A program made the translations under genes and the position numbers. Source: Clostridiales bacterium DTU069 (GTDB taxonomy: Bacteria; Bacillota; Clostridia; DSM-8532). From it: DNA of 46,491 nucleotides. The notes beneath the pieces are model-generated. The model did not search any database. It saw only the letters and a list, made by a program, of their open reading frames with translations, and was not told the DNA's origin. Shown piece by piece: positions 32,928 through 40,959 of the stretch. The DNA is taken from NCBI GenBank assembly GCA_001512485.1, contig LFRV01000058.1, positions 8,792 to 55,282 on the forward strand, read 5' to 3'. Within the stretch, counting starts at the first letter, position 1, and each line of letters opens with the position of its first letter.

Positions 32928-33596
32928 TTGTATTTATACGACGTTCATGTACATACATCTGAAACAAGCCTATGCGGAAAGGTCGACGCGAAAACCCTTG
33001 TTCATATGTATAAAAATGCCGGGTATCACGGCCTGGTTATAACCGATCATTTTCACGGGGATTATTTTAATACCCTTGCCGGTTCATGGAAGGACAGGGT
33101 TAATGAATATTTGAGAGGATACCGGATTGCGCTGCAGGAAGGCAGAAAGACCGGCATTAATGTGATTCTGGGGATAGAATTAAGGTTTGAAGAAAACTAT
33201 AATGATTATCTTATTTACGGGATCGATGAAGATTTTTTGTTTAAAAACGAGTATCTTTACAGGATGAACATAAAAACATTCCACGATTATGTACGTGAAA
33301 CCCCGGTTTTGATATACCAGGCTCATCCTTTCAGGGCAGCCGTTTTCCTCGAAAAGCCCGAATACCTTGACGGGATTGAGGTGTATAACGGTAACCCCAG
33401 GCATGAGTCCCGCAATGAAAAGGCAGCCGAATACGCAAAGAAACACAGTCTTAAAATGATATCCGGTTCCGACTTCCATCAAGTCATGGATCTGGCTCGC
33501 GGAGGAATAGTTCTGCCCGAAGCGCCGAAGGATTCAATGGAGCTTGCGAATATGCTGGCCGAGGGGAATGTAATAAGGCTGATTCAGAATAATTAG
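32928..33596 (+). CDS. PHP-domain metal-dependent phosphoesterase
   Basis: A 222-residue PHP protein. Metal-binding motifs are in the right order: HVHT near residues 7-10, ITDHFHGD, the Glu in GIELRF, QAHPFR and the C-terminal SGSDFHQ. The family hydrolyses phosphoesters, including histidinol phosphate, 3',5'-bisphosphonucleotides and DNA ends; the substrate here is unknown. Translation starts at TTG 32928 after GGAAGGAAG. Sir2 follows after 31 bp in the same operon. That coupling could hint at nucleotide or NAD-related metabolism, but it is only a hint. Confidence 0.85.
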   Translation: MYLYDVHVHTSETSLCGKVDAKTLVHMYKNAGYHGLVITDHFHGDYFNTLAGSWKDRVNEYLRGYRIALQEGRKTGINVILGIELRFEENYNDYLIYGIDEDFLFKNEYLYRMNIKTFHDYVRETPVLIYQAHPFRAAVFLEKPEYLDGIEVYNGNPRHESRNEKAAEYAKKHSLKMISGSDFHQVMDLARGGIVLPEAPKDSMELANMLAEGNVIRLIQNN

Positions 33597-33627
33597 CCGG
33601 TATTATATTTTCGGGAGGAAGTTTGAT

Positions 33628-34362
33628 ATGGGTATAAAGAAACTGACGGAGATGCTTTTAAACAGCCGCTATGTGGTATTTTTCGGCGGGGCCGGTGTAT
33701 CAACTGAAAGCAATATCCCCGATTTCAGGAGCGAAAGCGGTATTTACAATACGATAAAAAATTACGGCCGGCCGCCTGAAGTAATTCTCAGCCATTCGTT
33801 TTTTATTTCCAAACCCGAAATATTTTATGATTTTTATAAAAACCATATGATTTACTCCGACGCGAAGCCGAATAATGCGCATATTGCCCTTGCAAAGCTG
33901 GAACAAAGGGGGATACTGAAAGCGGTCATAACGCAGAATATCGACGGATTGCACCAGGCTGCCGGAAGCAGGGAGGTTCTTGAGCTTCACGGTTCCATAT
34001 ACAGGAACTACTGTATGAAATGCGGAAAGAAATATGATCTCGTATACGTTATGTCGTGCCCCGGACCGTATCCTGCCTGCGATAAATGCGGCGGCATTGT
34101 GAGGCCGGATGTTACCCTTTATGAAGAAAGCCTCGATATGCGCATACTGAACAAATCGATATCACATATCGCGAAGGCCGATATGCTTATTGTGGGAGGA
34201 ACGTCTCTTGCTGTTTATCCTGCCGCCGGGCTGATTGATTATTATAAGGGGGATAAGCTGGTTTTAATCAACAAATCGTCGACACCGTATGACAACCAGG
34301 CCGATATCGTTATTCACGATTCAATCGGAAAGGTTTTGGGCGATGTAATAAGCCGCCTATAG
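33628..34362 (+). CDS. cobB: NAD-dependent protein deacylase, Sir2 family
   Basis: A 244-residue sirtuin. NAD site GAGVSTESNIPDFRS, catalytic His in VLELHGS, TQNIDGLHQAAG, and a zinc site formed by CMKC (after NY) and CDKC. The following GGTSLAVYPAAGL and LVLINKSSTPYD complete the Rossmann fold. It removes acetyl or other acyl groups from lysines, for example from acetyl-CoA synthetase. A GGGAGG site precedes ATG 33628. It is the second gene of the PHP operon, and its last 53 bp overlap the convergent membrane protein gene. Confidence 0.93.
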   Translation: MGIKKLTEMLLNSRYVVFFGGAGVSTESNIPDFRSESGIYNTIKNYGRPPEVILSHSFFISKPEIFYDFYKNHMIYSDAKPNNAHIALAKLEQRGILKAVITQNIDGLHQAAGSREVLELHGSIYRNYCMKCGKKYDLVYVMSCPGPYPACDKCGGIVRPDVTLYEESLDMRILNKSISHIAKADMLIVGGTSLAVYPAAGLIDYYKGDKLVLINKSSTPYDNQADIVIHDSIGKVLGDVISRL

Positions 34363-35842
34363 CCGGTTGCCTGCGTATGCCTGTTATTATAGTTGAAAAA
34401 ATTGATGTGACCGCTGCAATAATAAGAATATCAAATATGAAATTAAACAGAAACAATTGCTTTGCGGTATCGGCTTCGCCGTTTCCGATATAAGGCATAG
34501 GAAACTGCAGAAAGCCAATGCCCGCAACAACCCAAAAAAGTTCAATTTTTAAACGGAGGCGCAGAACGGATTTATTTTTTATATACTTCAAGACTGAAAA
34601 AAACAATACGACAGCCGTAAAAAGAATAATAAAAACCAGTTGTTTGGGGAAATACCTGTTTCTTAATTCAGACCAGAATGTAAACCTGTTGAATTGATAG
34701 GTATAACTGTTTATCGCGCCTTTTTCATATTTGCCGAGAGAAGTTTGAGTTTGAAAACTCTGAGATGCCGTATATTCCAACCCTTTTATAAGCCTTCCGG
34801 GGTTTAGAAGATAAAATTTTAACAGCTTAAAGTTGCTTATTTTCCGGTAAAACTCCTCTTCCGTAATTTTCGACCAAGGCACGTATTTTTCATATTCTTC
34901 GGCAGGAAGATATGCATGTTTCCCCGATTCAACCGCGAGGTCGGCCGAAAGTCCGAGCATTTCCAGGTCTTTTTCCGTATTATCGGAATTTTTTAAAATA
35001 CCATAAAAAACGGAATTATATTTAGTATCCTTGCCGCAGGTATTATTAAGGTCAATATATATGCCTCCGCAGTAATAAATAAGCAGAATTACCGGCAGAA
35101 AAACACAAAGGCGCATTTTATCGTTGTGAAAACTTTCTTTTTTTGCCCATGTAATTCTGACGATCATATAAATAATGAGAGGCAGGGATGGAATACACTG
35201 CAGTTTTGATCCGGTGAAAAGAAGGGATGCAAAAAACAGAAGCAAAAGTTCTTTTAGCCTCGGATTCCTGCTTTTGATTAAGAATAAACAGCATGCCGTA
35301 AATATAAGCAGGCCAATAATCATCATTGGTTCTCCATACAGGCTGTTGAACCAGATCAGATAATTGCCGTCCAGCAGTACGAACATCGAAATCAACCCGC
35401 TAAAAATAAATGTGGATTCTTTCTTTATTTCAAGCAGGTTCAGGCATAATATGATTGACAAAATATACAATAAACAGTAAACAGCCGACAGTATATGCGT
35501 ATTAAAAGTATCCATGCCGGATATCCGGCATATGAGTTTCGCCGCGGCAACAGGATAAATCATGCTCGTTGTCGGTATTATGCCGGCAAACCGAAGAGGA
35601 CTGATACCTGCCATATCATATTCTTTAATGACATAGCGGAAAAAATGCGAACCGGAATCAGTAGTCATACGAAGACCAACAACCCCCATAACCCTTTGAA
35701 AATCGCCCTGATCGGCAACACCCGGGAATGGGGGTGTATAAAGGACATATATAGATATTGCGCAGGCAAGTACAAATAGCAAACTGCAGCTTAAAAACCT
35801 TGTACTTAAGCGTTTTTCCGGCGCTGTTTTTATGCGGAACAC
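34310..35842 (-). CDS. Polytopic membrane protein, GT-C glycosyltransferase-like
   Basis: A 510-residue protein with about ten hydrophobic segments. The first extracytoplasmic loop carries GVADQGDFQRVM, placed like the acidic catalytic loop of GT-C glycosyltransferases. A large soluble loop (about residues 265-390) contains NSVFYGILKNSDNTEKDLEMLGLS and a YLLNPGRL segment, found in uncharacterised clostridial membrane proteins. It may transfer a lipid-linked sugar to a cell-wall polymer; this is not proven. Start GTG 35842, with AGGAG 11 bp upstream. The C-terminus overlaps sir2 by 53 bp tail-to-tail. Confidence 0.6.
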   Translation of the reverse strand: MFRIKTAPEKRLSTRFLSCSLLFVLACAISIYVLYTPPFPGVADQGDFQRVMGVVGLRMTTDSGSHFFRYVIKEYDMAGISPLRFAGIIPTTSMIYPVAAAKLICRISGMDTFNTHILSAVYCLLYILSIILCLNLLEIKKESTFIFSGLISMFVLLDGNYLIWFNSLYGEPMMIIGLLIFTACCLFLIKSRNPRLKELLLLFFASLLFTGSKLQCIPSLPLIIYMIVRITWAKKESFHNDKMRLCVFLPVILLIYYCGGIYIDLNNTCGKDTKYNSVFYGILKNSDNTEKDLEMLGLSADLAVESGKHAYLPAEEYEKYVPWSKITEEEFYRKISNFKLLKFYLLNPGRLIKGLEYTASQSFQTQTSLGKYEKGAINSYTYQFNRFTFWSELRNRYFPKQLVFIILFTAVVLFFSVLKYIKNKSVLRLRLKIELFWVVAGIGFLQFPMPYIGNGEADTAKQLFLFNFIFDILIIAAVTSIFSTIITGIRRQPAIGGLLHRPKPFRLNRE

Positions 35843-35927
35843 CTTGATACTTTCTCCTGATTATTTACTGCTACATTAGTGTTTCCGCTTTGCATCCCTG
35901 TTAAACGCACAGCAGCGGGTAAAATGT

Positions 35928-36434
35928 CTAGTTCCAGTAGACGACCAGTTCGTCAACGGATTTCTTTTGACGTTTTATCGCGGGTTCTTTCGGGTAGCCC
36001 AGCGTAGTAAAAATAATCGGTTCGAGATTGCTGTCAAGTTTCAGGACTTCACGCGCGGCGTCGGGATCAAAAGCTCCAATCCAGCATGTTCCCAGGCCAA
36101 GAGCGGTGGCGGCAAGAACGATATGATCCATAACGATGGCGGCATCTATTTCGGAAAAATCCCTATGGCCTTTGCGGGCTTCGTATACATCCTTCATAGC
36201 ACAAACACAGAGAACATAAGGAGCTTCGACAAACCACCCGGGTGGATAGATTTTATTAAGTTCCTTCTCGTGACCGGCCGTTTTTACTACAATTACTTTA
36301 AATGCCTGCATATTTCTCGCGGTTGGAGCCTTTACAACGGTTTCCAGTATTTTATTAAGTTTCTCGGGTTCAACGGGATCCGGTTTATAGGAGCGAATGC
36401 TGCCTCTTGAATTAACAACGTCAAAAAATTGCAT
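35928..36434 (-). CDS. Nitroreductase-family flavoprotein
   Basis: A 168-residue short nitroreductase. The N-terminal RGSIRSYKPDPVEPEKL and PTARNMQAFKVIVV supply FMN-phosphate contacts; DAAIVMDHIVLAATALGLGTCWIGAFD and the C-terminal TTLGYPKEPAIKR complete the fold. It probably uses FMN and NAD(P)H; the substrate is open. It is preceded by a GGGGG ribosome binding site. It lies on the same strand as lspA upstream (135 bp gap) and the membrane protein downstream (85 bp gap), probably not tightly coupled to either. Confidence 0.9.
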   Translation of the reverse strand: MQFFDVVNSRGSIRSYKPDPVEPEKLNKILETVVKAPTARNMQAFKVIVVKTAGHEKELNKIYPPGWFVEAPYVLCVCAMKDVYEARKGHRDFSEIDAAIVMDHIVLAATALGLGTCWIGAFDPDAAREVLKLDSNLEPIIFTTLGYPKEPAIKRQKKSVDELVVYWN

Positions 36435-36569
36435 ATATATTCCCCCTCTTTACGTAAATGATATCATACTAAATGAAATTATAGCACAACGGATGGGAAT
36501 TAGTAAAACTTGCTTCAAACCCGTTGAATCATTTGCTGTTTATTAGTATTGTTTCGCTGAACTATACAG

Positions 36570-37070
36570 CTATTGTAAATCTTTTTTGTCTTTTTTTCGG
36601 AATATATATATAATTACTACCAAAAGAGCAAAAACATTCAGATATATATCTGCGGCATTGAAAATGCCTGTTCTTAAAGAACCGATACCAACGTTCAGAA
36701 AATCTCTCACTTCTCCGTAAAGAATCCTGTCTATTATATTGCCAATTCCACCGCTTGTAAAAAACACCCAAAAGGACAGGTAATACACGTCGTTTCTTTT
36801 TTCAACAATTATATAGGCGGAAATTGCTATCAACGACACAAGAGGCAATATTATAAAAAAAGCGTACCACAGATGACTACCGACATCACTTCCGAATGAC
36901 AGGAAGCCTCCGCGGTTGGTTATATAATTAAGCACAAGAAAATTTCCCAGAACCGGTACTGTTCCTTTGCCTGCAAGATTTATCTCTGCCAGTTTTTTTG
37001 TCGCTTGATCCAACCCTACCAATATTACAATTGATATAATACTCAAAACCAGTTTTGGTATACGTTTCAA
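36570..37070 (-). CDS. lspA: Lipoprotein signal peptidase (signal peptidase II)
   Basis: A 166-residue membrane aspartyl protease with four helices. Conserved blocks: LDQATKKLAE, ITNRGGFLSF, GGIGNIIDRILYGEVRDFLN (first catalytic Asp in VRDF) and GIFNAADIYLNVF (second catalytic Asp). It cleaves prolipoprotein signal peptides after lipid attachment. The canonical NxGxAFS is NRGGFLSF, a divergent form, so it may be a second LspA. TTG 37070 is chosen because AAAGGTGG lies 7 bp upstream; an in-frame TTG at 37091 is the alternative. No RluD-type pseudouridine synthase is adjacent, unlike many lspA loci. Confidence 0.85.
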   Translation of the reverse strand: MKRIPKLVLSIISIVILVGLDQATKKLAEINLAGKGTVPVLGNFLVLNYITNRGGFLSFGSDVGSHLWYAFFIILPLVSLIAISAYIIVEKRNDVYYLSFWVFFTSGGIGNIIDRILYGEVRDFLNVGIGSLRTGIFNAADIYLNVFALLVVIIYIFRKKDKKDLQ

Positions 37071-37379
37071 AAGACAACCACCTTTTATCAATCCTGAATA
37101 TAGTTTCCGGATTAATTGTATTTTCAGTATAATTTATCATAACCTTAAACAGGAGAATGTGCAAATATTTTTATATAAAATGCTGCAGGGTTTTATTTTG
37201 AAATTTTTATGTACCGATGAATTTTTCCCCGGGTTTTCAGCGGAAGGTTTATATTGTTCAAATTTGGTTATCATTCATATAATAAGGCTAAAAAATTGCC
37301 TTCGCCCACCGCTGCAGACGATGAATTCCTGTTGTTTTGTTTTAACTGCTTTATAAGGAGCATATTAATAAAATATCGG
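37071..37379. other. Intergenic region upstream of lspA, nothing recognised
   Basis: About 310 bp of AT-rich DNA. It must contain the lspA promoter on the minus strand, but I could not fix the boxes. A 65-codon plus-strand open frame (37159-37356, GTG start) has a partial AGGAG nearby but no recognisable domain and is not called as a gene. Confidence 0.5.
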
Positions 37380-37518
37380 CTGTTCAGAACACTTAAGAAC
37401 TATTGTACAATAATGTAAACAAGAGCTTTTTTTCTGTTTTTCGCCAGGGAAACGAGACACCTGGAACAGGGCCCGCGGAAATAATTGTACAATAATAACA
37501 ACGGTAATGCCCGAACAG
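37380..37518 (+). repeat. MITE-like repeat (copy C, about 140 bp)
   Basis: The left end CTGTTCAG-(15 bp)-AACTATTGTACAATAAT and the right end, inverted, CTGTTCGG-(16 bp)-TTATTATTGTACAATTAT form imperfect terminal inverted repeats of about 40 bp. The centre (37448-37481) matches 13504-13537 inverted at 29 of 34 positions. No coding capacity. Its right end lies about 40 bp before the -35 of the G5/3D gene, so insertion may have affected that promoter. Confidence 0.65.
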
Positions 37519-37559
37519 TAAGCTAAAATACTAATGAAACCAATGTATTGCATGACAAG

Positions 37560-37588
37560 TTGACAATACGTGGATAATAGGTTATTAT
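37560..37588 (+). promoter_or_regulatory. Promoter of the G5/3D-domain gene
   Basis: TTGACA at 37560-37565, a 17-bp spacer and TATTAT at 37583-37588. The predicted start near 37595 leaves a leader of almost 200 nt before the ATG at 37791. Confidence 0.65.
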
Positions 37589-37594
37589 TAGTTA

Positions 37595-37790
37595 GCTTAA
37601 GTATCCATGTGAGGGAAAGTGAGGCAAAAACAAAGGGATAAATTGCATAAATACCCGGTTAAACAATGCTTTAAAGAAAAAGAGAAAAAGGGCATTGAGA
37701 ACCGGATTTGCCCGGTTAAAACACCGGGAACAACCGGTAAGACAGTTATGGGAGGAACGTTTTATCGGGTAAAATGAAAGGAAGTTGAGA
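37595..37790 (+). ncRNA. Structured leader with mutually exclusive helices upstream of the G5/3D gene
   Basis: Helix 1: CCGGTT (37655-37660) pairs with AACCGG (37700-37705), stacked on CAATGC (37664-37669) with GCATTG (37692-37697). Helix 2: CCCGG (37711-37715) pairs with CCGGG (37724-37728), enclosed by ACCGG (37701-37705) with CCGGT (37734-37738). The segment 37701-37705 is used by both, so helix 1 and the outer part of helix 2 exclude each other, as in a switch. I do not recognise it as a known class; it lacks the c-di-AMP (ydaO) hallmarks often found before cell-wall enzymes. Confidence 0.4.
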
Positions 37791-38894
37791 ATGGATATAT
37801 TCTTGCTGAGTTATTTAAAACGCAGCATGCTCTTTAGACGAATTCTTGTCTTGATTATTGTCTTATCCATGTCTGTTTCCATTGGATTTCTTGTTTATGA
37901 CTCTTTAAAGAAAGAACTGAAAATTATTGACGGAGATACAGGTATTCAAGTAAAAACAATGGGAAAAGATGTGGAAACGGTTTTAGAACAGGTGGGCATC
38001 CTGGTTGAATCATATGATTATGTAAGCGTTCCGCTTGGGCATAAGCTGTCGGACGAGACTGTAGAGGAAATACAGATAAAGCGCGCGGTACCTGTGACTA
38101 TCCAGGTTGAAGGCCGTTCAACACAGGTTATGACATATTATGACACAATAGGTGAAACAATCCAGGCAAATGGCATAGTTATGGGGCCTCTCGACAGAAT
38201 ATATAACGGATCATTGGATGATCCTATTGAAGCAGGAATGGACATCAGGATTATCCGCGTGAAAGAGGAACAACATACCGAAACCGAACCGATTCCGTAT
38301 GCCGTTGTTCAAATCCCGAATGAAAATATGAACCGCGGTGAACAAAAGATTGTACAGGCAGGTGCCAATGGAGTCCTCGAGAAATATTACAAACTTACTT
38401 ATGAAGACGGAAGAATCGTATCTAAAGAGTTTATGAACGAAAAAGTAATAAGTGATCCGGTCGATGAACTCGTTGAGTTTGGGACCGTTCCAAACTTTAA
38501 AACATCACGCGGTGATGTTGTCAGGTATTCAAAAGTTATCGAAATGAATGCGACCTCATATACTTCGTCATTTGCGGATACGGGGAAACACCCCGAACAT
38601 CCCGAATTTGGCATATGCTACACTGGGATGAAGGCAAGGGAAGGAATAATAGCTGTTGACCCTAAGGTAATACCGTTATATACGAAAGTATATGTAGAGG
38701 TTGTAGGCAGTGCGCCGGATTACGGGTTTGCGATTGCGGGCGATATCGGAAGCGCGATAAAGGGTAATATTATTGATGTTTATCTCGATTCAAGGGAAGC
38801 TGTCGCAAAATGGGGAAAGAAAAAGGTTAAGGTGTATATATTAAAAGAACAAAATGACACCCGCTGGAAGGAAAATACTTATTCAAAGAAATAA
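37791..38894 (+). CDS. yabE: YabE-like cell-wall protein (DUF348 x2, G5, 3D domain)
   Basis: A 367-residue secreted or membrane-anchored protein. One N-terminal helix (about residues 16-36) is followed by two DUF348 ubiquitin-like repeats (about 45-145: GIQVKTMGKDVETVLEQVGI and VEGRSTQVMTYYDTIGETIQANGI), a G5 domain (about 155-235) and a C-terminal 3D domain with MNATSYTSSFADTG, GIIAVDPKVIPLYTKVYV, AIAGDIGSAIKGNIIDVYLDS. The three Asp residues of the 3D fold resemble lytic transglycosylase MltA. It probably remodels peptidoglycan, as RpfB/YabE/Sps do. It sits before rsmA as in Bacillus, but rnmV is missing between them. Start ATG 37791 has AAGGAAG upstream. Confidence 0.9.
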   Translation: MDIFLLSYLKRSMLFRRILVLIIVLSMSVSIGFLVYDSLKKELKIIDGDTGIQVKTMGKDVETVLEQVGILVESYDYVSVPLGHKLSDETVEEIQIKRAVPVTIQVEGRSTQVMTYYDTIGETIQANGIVMGPLDRIYNGSLDDPIEAGMDIRIIRVKEEQHTETEPIPYAVVQIPNENMNRGEQKIVQAGANGVLEKYYKLTYEDGRIVSKEFMNEKVISDPVDELVEFGTVPNFKTSRGDVVRYSKVIEMNATSYTSSFADTGKHPEHPEFGICYTGMKAREGIIAVDPKVIPLYTKVYVEVVGSAPDYGFAIAGDIGSAIKGNIIDVYLDSREAVAKWGKKKVKVYILKEQNDTRWKENTYSKK

Positions 38895-38927
38895 CCGGCT
38901 TATGCCGAAAGTAAAAGCCTTAAATCA

Positions 38928-38962
38928 GTACCGGAACTTGATTTTGTTCCGGTACGGTTTTT
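38928..38962 (+). terminator. Rho-independent terminator between the YabE-like gene and rsmA
   Basis: GTACCGGAAC (38928-38937), loop TTGATTTT, GTTCCGGTAC (38946-38955), then GGTTTTT: a perfect 10-bp stem. It lies only 24 bp before the rsmA start, so rsmA depends on readthrough or on a promoter overlapping the terminator. Confidence 0.85.
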
Positions 38963-38986
38963 AACAGGTTTTCCGGGAGAATCCGA

Positions 38987-39850
38987 GTGATTAATACAAA
39001 CGAGATATTGAAAAAGTATAATATCCGGTTATCAAAACAATTGAGTCAGAACTTCCTTACCGATATTAACATAATCAGAAAAATTGTTGACGCCGCGGAA
39101 ATAAACGGCGACGATTTTGTTATTGAAATCGGGCCGGGAATCGGCGCCCTTACTGTTGCTCTCGCCGGCAAAGCCGGTAAGGTGGCCGCCATAGAAATCG
39201 ACAGCAGAATTATTCCCGCGCTTGAAGAAACCACAGGCAGTTTTAAAAATGTAACGATAATAAATGAAGACATACTGAAAACCGACATCCAGTCGCTTAC
39301 GGCCGGTTGGGACAAAACTGTCAAGATTGTTTCAAATCTTCCGTATTATATAACGACTCCGGTAATTATGATGTTTCTTGAAAACGACTTTCCTGTTGAA
39401 AGAATGGTTTTTATGGTTCAGAAAGAAGTAGCCGAAAGGATGTCCGCAAAACCGGGAAGCAAAGACTACGGGGCATTATCGGTTGGGGTTCAGACGGCAG
39501 GCGATATAAAGCTATTGTTTAATGTTTCGCGCCGATGTTTTATACCAAAGCCGGAGGTCGACTCGGTAGTAATAAAAATAACTCCGTCGGGTAAATATTT
39601 GGATTCAATTGTCGATAAAAAGGTTTTCTTTCAATGCGTACGCGCAGCGTTTTCAAAACGAAGAAAAACTTTGCTGAACGCGATAAACAGTTCTGACGAA
39701 TTAAAGCTTGAAAAGGAAACAATACGTGATATATTGGCGTCGTTGAATTTAAACTGTAACGTACGCGGTGAGGAGCTGTCGATAGAACAGTTTATTGCCT
39801 TTGCAAACATTGTTGCAAATCTCCCGGGGCATACCGTCACTAATAAATAA
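38987..39850 (+). CDS. rsmA: 16S rRNA (adenine1518/1519-N6)-dimethyltransferase
   Basis: A 287-residue RsmA/KsgA. SAM motif I reads VIEIGPGIGALTVALA, preceded by LSQNFLTD; the catalytic NLPY is in IVSNLPYYITTPVIM; RRCFIPKPEVDSVVIKI and FSKRRKTLLNAI are typical C-terminal parts. It dimethylates two adenines in helix 45 of 16S rRNA during late 30S assembly; its loss gives kasugamycin resistance. Start GTG 38987 follows GGGAGA. Confidence 0.96.
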   Translation: MINTNEILKKYNIRLSKQLSQNFLTDINIIRKIVDAAEINGDDFVIEIGPGIGALTVALAGKAGKVAAIEIDSRIIPALEETTGSFKNVTIINEDILKTDIQSLTAGWDKTVKIVSNLPYYITTPVIMMFLENDFPVERMVFMVQKEVAERMSAKPGSKDYGALSVGVQTAGDIKLLFNVSRRCFIPKPEVDSVVIKITPSGKYLDSIVDKKVFFQCVRAAFSKRRKTLLNAINSSDELKLEKETIRDILASLNLNCNVRGEELSIEQFIAFANIVANLPGHTVTNK

Positions 39851-40016
39851 TCCTCAATTTAATAAGAGGCGGGTACCGGTTTAAAATAAGTCAGCCGATA
39901 AAAATTCCGCAATTTTGGTACAACATTATGCCGCTAAGTCTTGGACAAAATACAAGGCTTATTTTTTATTGCCCGGCATATAATTTATTATGAAAAATAT
40001 GGGCGGTGGTTCAATT

Positions 40017-40946
40017 ATGGTACCCGCGGGATATTTTAAAAAATATGTGATTTTGGAGGAACTGGACACGGGATTTGGTATCGGAGGCGCACCGGAAGGG
40101 TTTGCGCGGTTTGAAGGAAACAGGAACGGAATTACGCTGACTTTGCAGATCAGGCGGTTAAGAGAGGGAACAGCCCCCTATACGATAATATTGATATATG
40201 AAAAAAACAATGAATTAGGCGTATTGCGTGCCGGAAGTCTGGATGCGGGCCGGATGAACGGTATTTTCAGGAGAAATCTTGATTACGGGGCGATTCATTC
40301 ATTGGGTATGGATCCGGCGAATATCAAATACATATTGATTGCAGCGGAGCACAGGGAAAGAATTTTTTTGCCGATGGTTGGAATCTGCGGCAGATCCGGC
40401 GTATGGGATGAATCGATAAGACAGCGTTTGTTGAAAAAAGAATCCGGTAAGATTGAGAAAGCTGAAAAAGAAAACATATTGAGTATCGAGAACTATAAAA
40501 GTACATCCGAAAAACCCGGTGAAGATCAGGGCGGCAGCGATAAAAACAAAATTGATACATTAAGCCTTGAACGCAAATTGAAAGAAATGTTTGAGAATAT
40601 AGAGCCTTTTCTGAATCCCAGACATGATTATGCATGGTATAAAATAAACGATCTCGCGAAGCTCAGCAATATCCTTTTCGCCTGCAATATGAAAATTCCG
40701 CTTTTTGCAAATCCCAAAATACTTGTTGGTTTGTTTAAGTACAGGCATCTTATTGCAGGTATTTACCGGTCGGACAGGAGCAGAATGAATTATTTCGTTT
40801 TGGGAATACCTGCAAAGGACGACTCGGACGGCAAGCCTTTTGAAAAAATATGCAGATGGGTGGGTATGAGCAATCCGGAATACGGCGATATGAGCGGCTA
40901 TTGGCTGGTTTATATAAACCTTGCGAACGGGGAATTCGCAAGTTAA
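40017..40946 (+). CDS. Uncharacterised clostridial protein
   Basis: A 309-residue soluble protein with no signal peptide or membrane helix. Three parts are visible. An N-terminal beta-rich part (about 1-135) has GFARFEGNRNGITLTLQIRRL and a polar segment around LGVLRAGSLDAGRMNGIF. A charged linker runs from about 140 to 195. A C-terminal domain has DYAWYKINDLAKLSNILFACNMKIPLFANPKILVGLFKYRHLIAGIY, YFVLGIPAKDDSDGKPFEKICRW and YGDMSGYWLVYI. I recognise the style from clostridial genomes but not a function. ATG 40017 is chosen because GGTGG lies 7 bp before it; ATG 39990 lacks a ribosome binding site. Confidence 0.6.
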   Translation: MVPAGYFKKYVILEELDTGFGIGGAPEGFARFEGNRNGITLTLQIRRLREGTAPYTIILIYEKNNELGVLRAGSLDAGRMNGIFRRNLDYGAIHSLGMDPANIKYILIAAEHRERIFLPMVGICGRSGVWDESIRQRLLKKESGKIEKAEKENILSIENYKSTSEKPGEDQGGSDKNKIDTLSLERKLKEMFENIEPFLNPRHDYAWYKINDLAKLSNILFACNMKIPLFANPKILVGLFKYRHLIAGIYRSDRSRMNYFVLGIPAKDDSDGKPFEKICRWVGMSNPEYGDMSGYWLVYINLANGEFAS

Positions 40947-40959
40947 CCATTTTTAATGT

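Noticed and set aside
37159-37356. 65-codon GTG-start open frame upstream of the MITE-like repeat
   Set aside because: A partial AGGAG exists, but there is no recognisable domain and the composition is intergenic.
37595-37790. Possible ydaO/c-di-AMP riboswitch before the G5/3D gene
   Set aside because: The conserved core segments of that class were not found; only the gene context fits.
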